NCBI RefSeq assembly: GCF_014305095.1
Contig: NZ_JACRUI010000001.1
Location: forward strand, 1,176,744-1,240,743
Direction of reading: 5' to 3'
Length of the DNA stretch: 64,000 nucleotides
Source: Flavobacterium kayseriense
GTDB taxonomy: Bacteria; Bacteroidota; Bacteroidia; Flavobacteriales; Flavobacteriaceae
This document shows positions 63,146-64,000 of this stretch, in pieces (positions within the stretch are counted from its first letter, which is position 1; every line of letters starts with the position of its first letter). The position numbers and the translations under genes are program-made. The notes beneath the pieces were generated by a model. That model had not been told where the DNA came from, did no database searches, and saw nothing but the letters and a program-made list of their open reading frames with translations.

Positions 63146-63483
63146 TGTCAGATAAAAATAGATCAGAAATTAAATTTCTAGTAGAATTAGACGAGAACCG
63201 TGTGCCAGAAAAATTATTATGGTCAGCACAAGACGGCGGCATTGAGTTAGCAGAAGCAAAAGCTATAATGTTATCAGTATGGGATAGTAAGGTAAAAGAA
63301 AGTATGCGAATTGATTTGTGGACTAAAGAGATGCCAGTAGATGAGATGAAAATTTTCTTTCATCAAACCCTAGTTGCCATGTCAGATACTTTTTTCAGAG
63401 CTACAGGCGATGAGAAAATGGCCGATACAATGAAGGATTTTTGTGAATACTTTGCAGAAAAGCTAGAGTTGAAAAAAGAGTAA
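63145..63483 (+). CDS. gldC: Gliding motility protein GldC
   Basis: 112 residues, no signal peptide, so cytoplasmic. Typical sequence: MSDKNRSEIKFLVELDENRVPE, WSAQDGGIELAEAKAIMLSVWD, MRIDLWTKEMPVDEMK and ETGDEKM-like end (seen as RATGDEKMADTMKDFCEYFA). In F. johnsoniae GldC assists gliding but is not fully required. It overlaps gldB by one base and is followed by a strong bidirectional terminator. Confidence 0.94.
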   Translation: MSDKNRSEIKFLVELDENRVPEKLLWSAQDGGIELAEAKAIMLSVWDSKVKESMRIDLWTKEMPVDEMKIFFHQTLVAMSDTFFRATGDEKMADTMKDFCEYFAEKLELKKE

Positions 63484-63499
63484 ATTATTCCTGTAAATC

Positions 63500-63544
63500 A
63501 AAAAAGCGCAAAACTTATTATTTGATAAGTTTTGCGCTTTTTTT
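63500..63544. terminator. Bidirectional terminator between gldC and engB
   Basis: A perfect 19-bp stem (AGCGCAAAACTTAT with ATAAGTTTTGCGCT, extended by A:T pairs), 6-base loop, A and T runs on both sides. Confidence 0.93.
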
Positions 63545-63557
63545 ATGTTTAAATTGG

Positions 63558-64000
63558 TTAAAACTGACTATTGTTTTTGTTGACTTCTTGATTTACCTCT
63601 TCAATGTAGCCTAATAGCTCTTCCTTACCTAGTGATTCTGTTGCTGATGTTACGAAGTAATGTGGCATCTCTGCCCAATTATTGGCAAACATATTCTTTT
63701 TATAAGCAGCAATATGAGAGTCAATCTTTACTTTACTAATTTTATCTGCCTTGGTGAATATAATACAAAACGGTATTTCACTTTCGCCCATGTAACTCAT
63801 GAATTCAATGTCGATAGCTTGTGCTTCATGACGAATGTCAATTAAAACAAAAGCACACACTAGTTGCTCTCTTGTTTCAAAATAATCGGTTATAAACTGT
63901 TGAAATACAGATTTAGTTTTCTTGGATACTTTTGCATAACCATAGCCCGGTAAATCGACTAAAAACCAATTATTATTAATTAGAAAATGATTTATTAATT
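63558..64000 (-). CDS. engB: Ribosome biogenesis GTPase YihA/YsxC (EngB), 5' end cut by window edge
   Basis: The minus-strand frame stays open to the right edge, so the true start lies outside. About 147 residues are visible. G3 is WFLVDLPGYGYAKVSKK, followed by QQFITDYFETREQLVCAFVLIDIRHEAQAID, and G4 is FTKADK (TKAD). The C-terminal SATESLGKEELLGYI is the G5-like SA motif. The P-loop (G1) and switch I are beyond the edge. It is a GTPase for large-subunit assembly. Its last part alone could be mistaken for a 100-residue gene starting at an internal GTG (63860). It is convergent with gldC. Confidence 0.94.
   Translation of the reverse strand, partial: LINHFLINNNWFLVDLPGYGYAKVSKKTKSVFQQFITDYFETREQLVCAFVLIDIRHEAQAIDIEFMSYMGESEIPFCIIFTKADKISKVKIDSHIAAYKKNMFANNWAEMPHYFVTSATESLGKEELLGYIEEVNQEVNKNNSQF

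Noticed and set aside
63558..63860. A complete 100-residue gene at the right end
   Set aside because: The same frame stays open to the window edge with the G3 motif of EngB, so it is the end of a larger gene.

Overview
The window reads as chromosome of a Flavobacterium-like member of the Bacteroidota. The evidence is low G+C, gldB-gldC gliding genes, a type IX secretion Plug protein, promoters of the TTG...TAnnTTTG type, almost no Shine-Dalgarno sequences, and many families that are typical of Flavobacteriia (DUF5916, DUF6702, DUF6370, DUF2490, DUF1573). I see no prophage, integrase, transposase, CRISPR array or defence island. The content is mostly core genes in short operons, separated by strong hairpin terminators.

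Layout. 1-7300: sppA (cut by the left edge), a folK-deoxynucleoside kinase fusion, a TrmH-family methyltransferase, a DUF1573 protein, mutS, tRNA-Gly(GCC) and tRNA-Leu(TAA). 7400-13500: a DUF1508 protein, two small lipoproteins, waaA (Kdo transferase), a DegT-type sugar aminotransferase, galE and fabD; waaA, the aminotransferase and galE point to lipopolysaccharide and surface sugars. 13800-23500: an unknown membrane protein, pirin, pldA, DUF6370, purT, a DUF2383 protein flanked by two copies of an intergenic repeat, an aspartate-type aminotransferase, a fatty acid desaturase and rsmG. 23600-28900: pruA, apaG, the T9SS Plug, a methyltransferase and map.

28900-34960 is a tetR-ABC-hlyD-tolC cluster that builds a tripartite efflux or secretion system. 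Its ABC ATPase has lost nearly every catalytic motif except Walker A, and a palindrome upstream of tetR is a candidate operator. 35200-41800 holds gpmI and two tandem DUF5916 outer-membrane proteins. 42000-51000: an L,D-transpeptidase, two identical tRNA-Gly(TCC) genes, pepE, four translationally coupled paralogues with a carboxypeptidase-D regulatory-like domain followed by DUF6702 and an M1 peptidase, then tatA and a PAP2 phosphatase.

51200-64000: an O-methyltransferase, rlmN, a lipoprotein, a polyprenyl synthase, an ECF sigma / putative anti-sigma / outer-membrane fusion protein operon, dnaG, a LuxR-type response regulator, nadE, gldB, gldC and engB (cut by the right edge). The DnaG protein lacks all four zinc ligands of the primase zinc ribbon.

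The observations most worth following are the degenerate ABC ATPase, the zinc-less primase, the intergenic repeat family with a central hairpin, the tandem paralogue quartet and the sigma-linked three-part fusion protein. I found no large undescribed system that I could defend from sequence alone.
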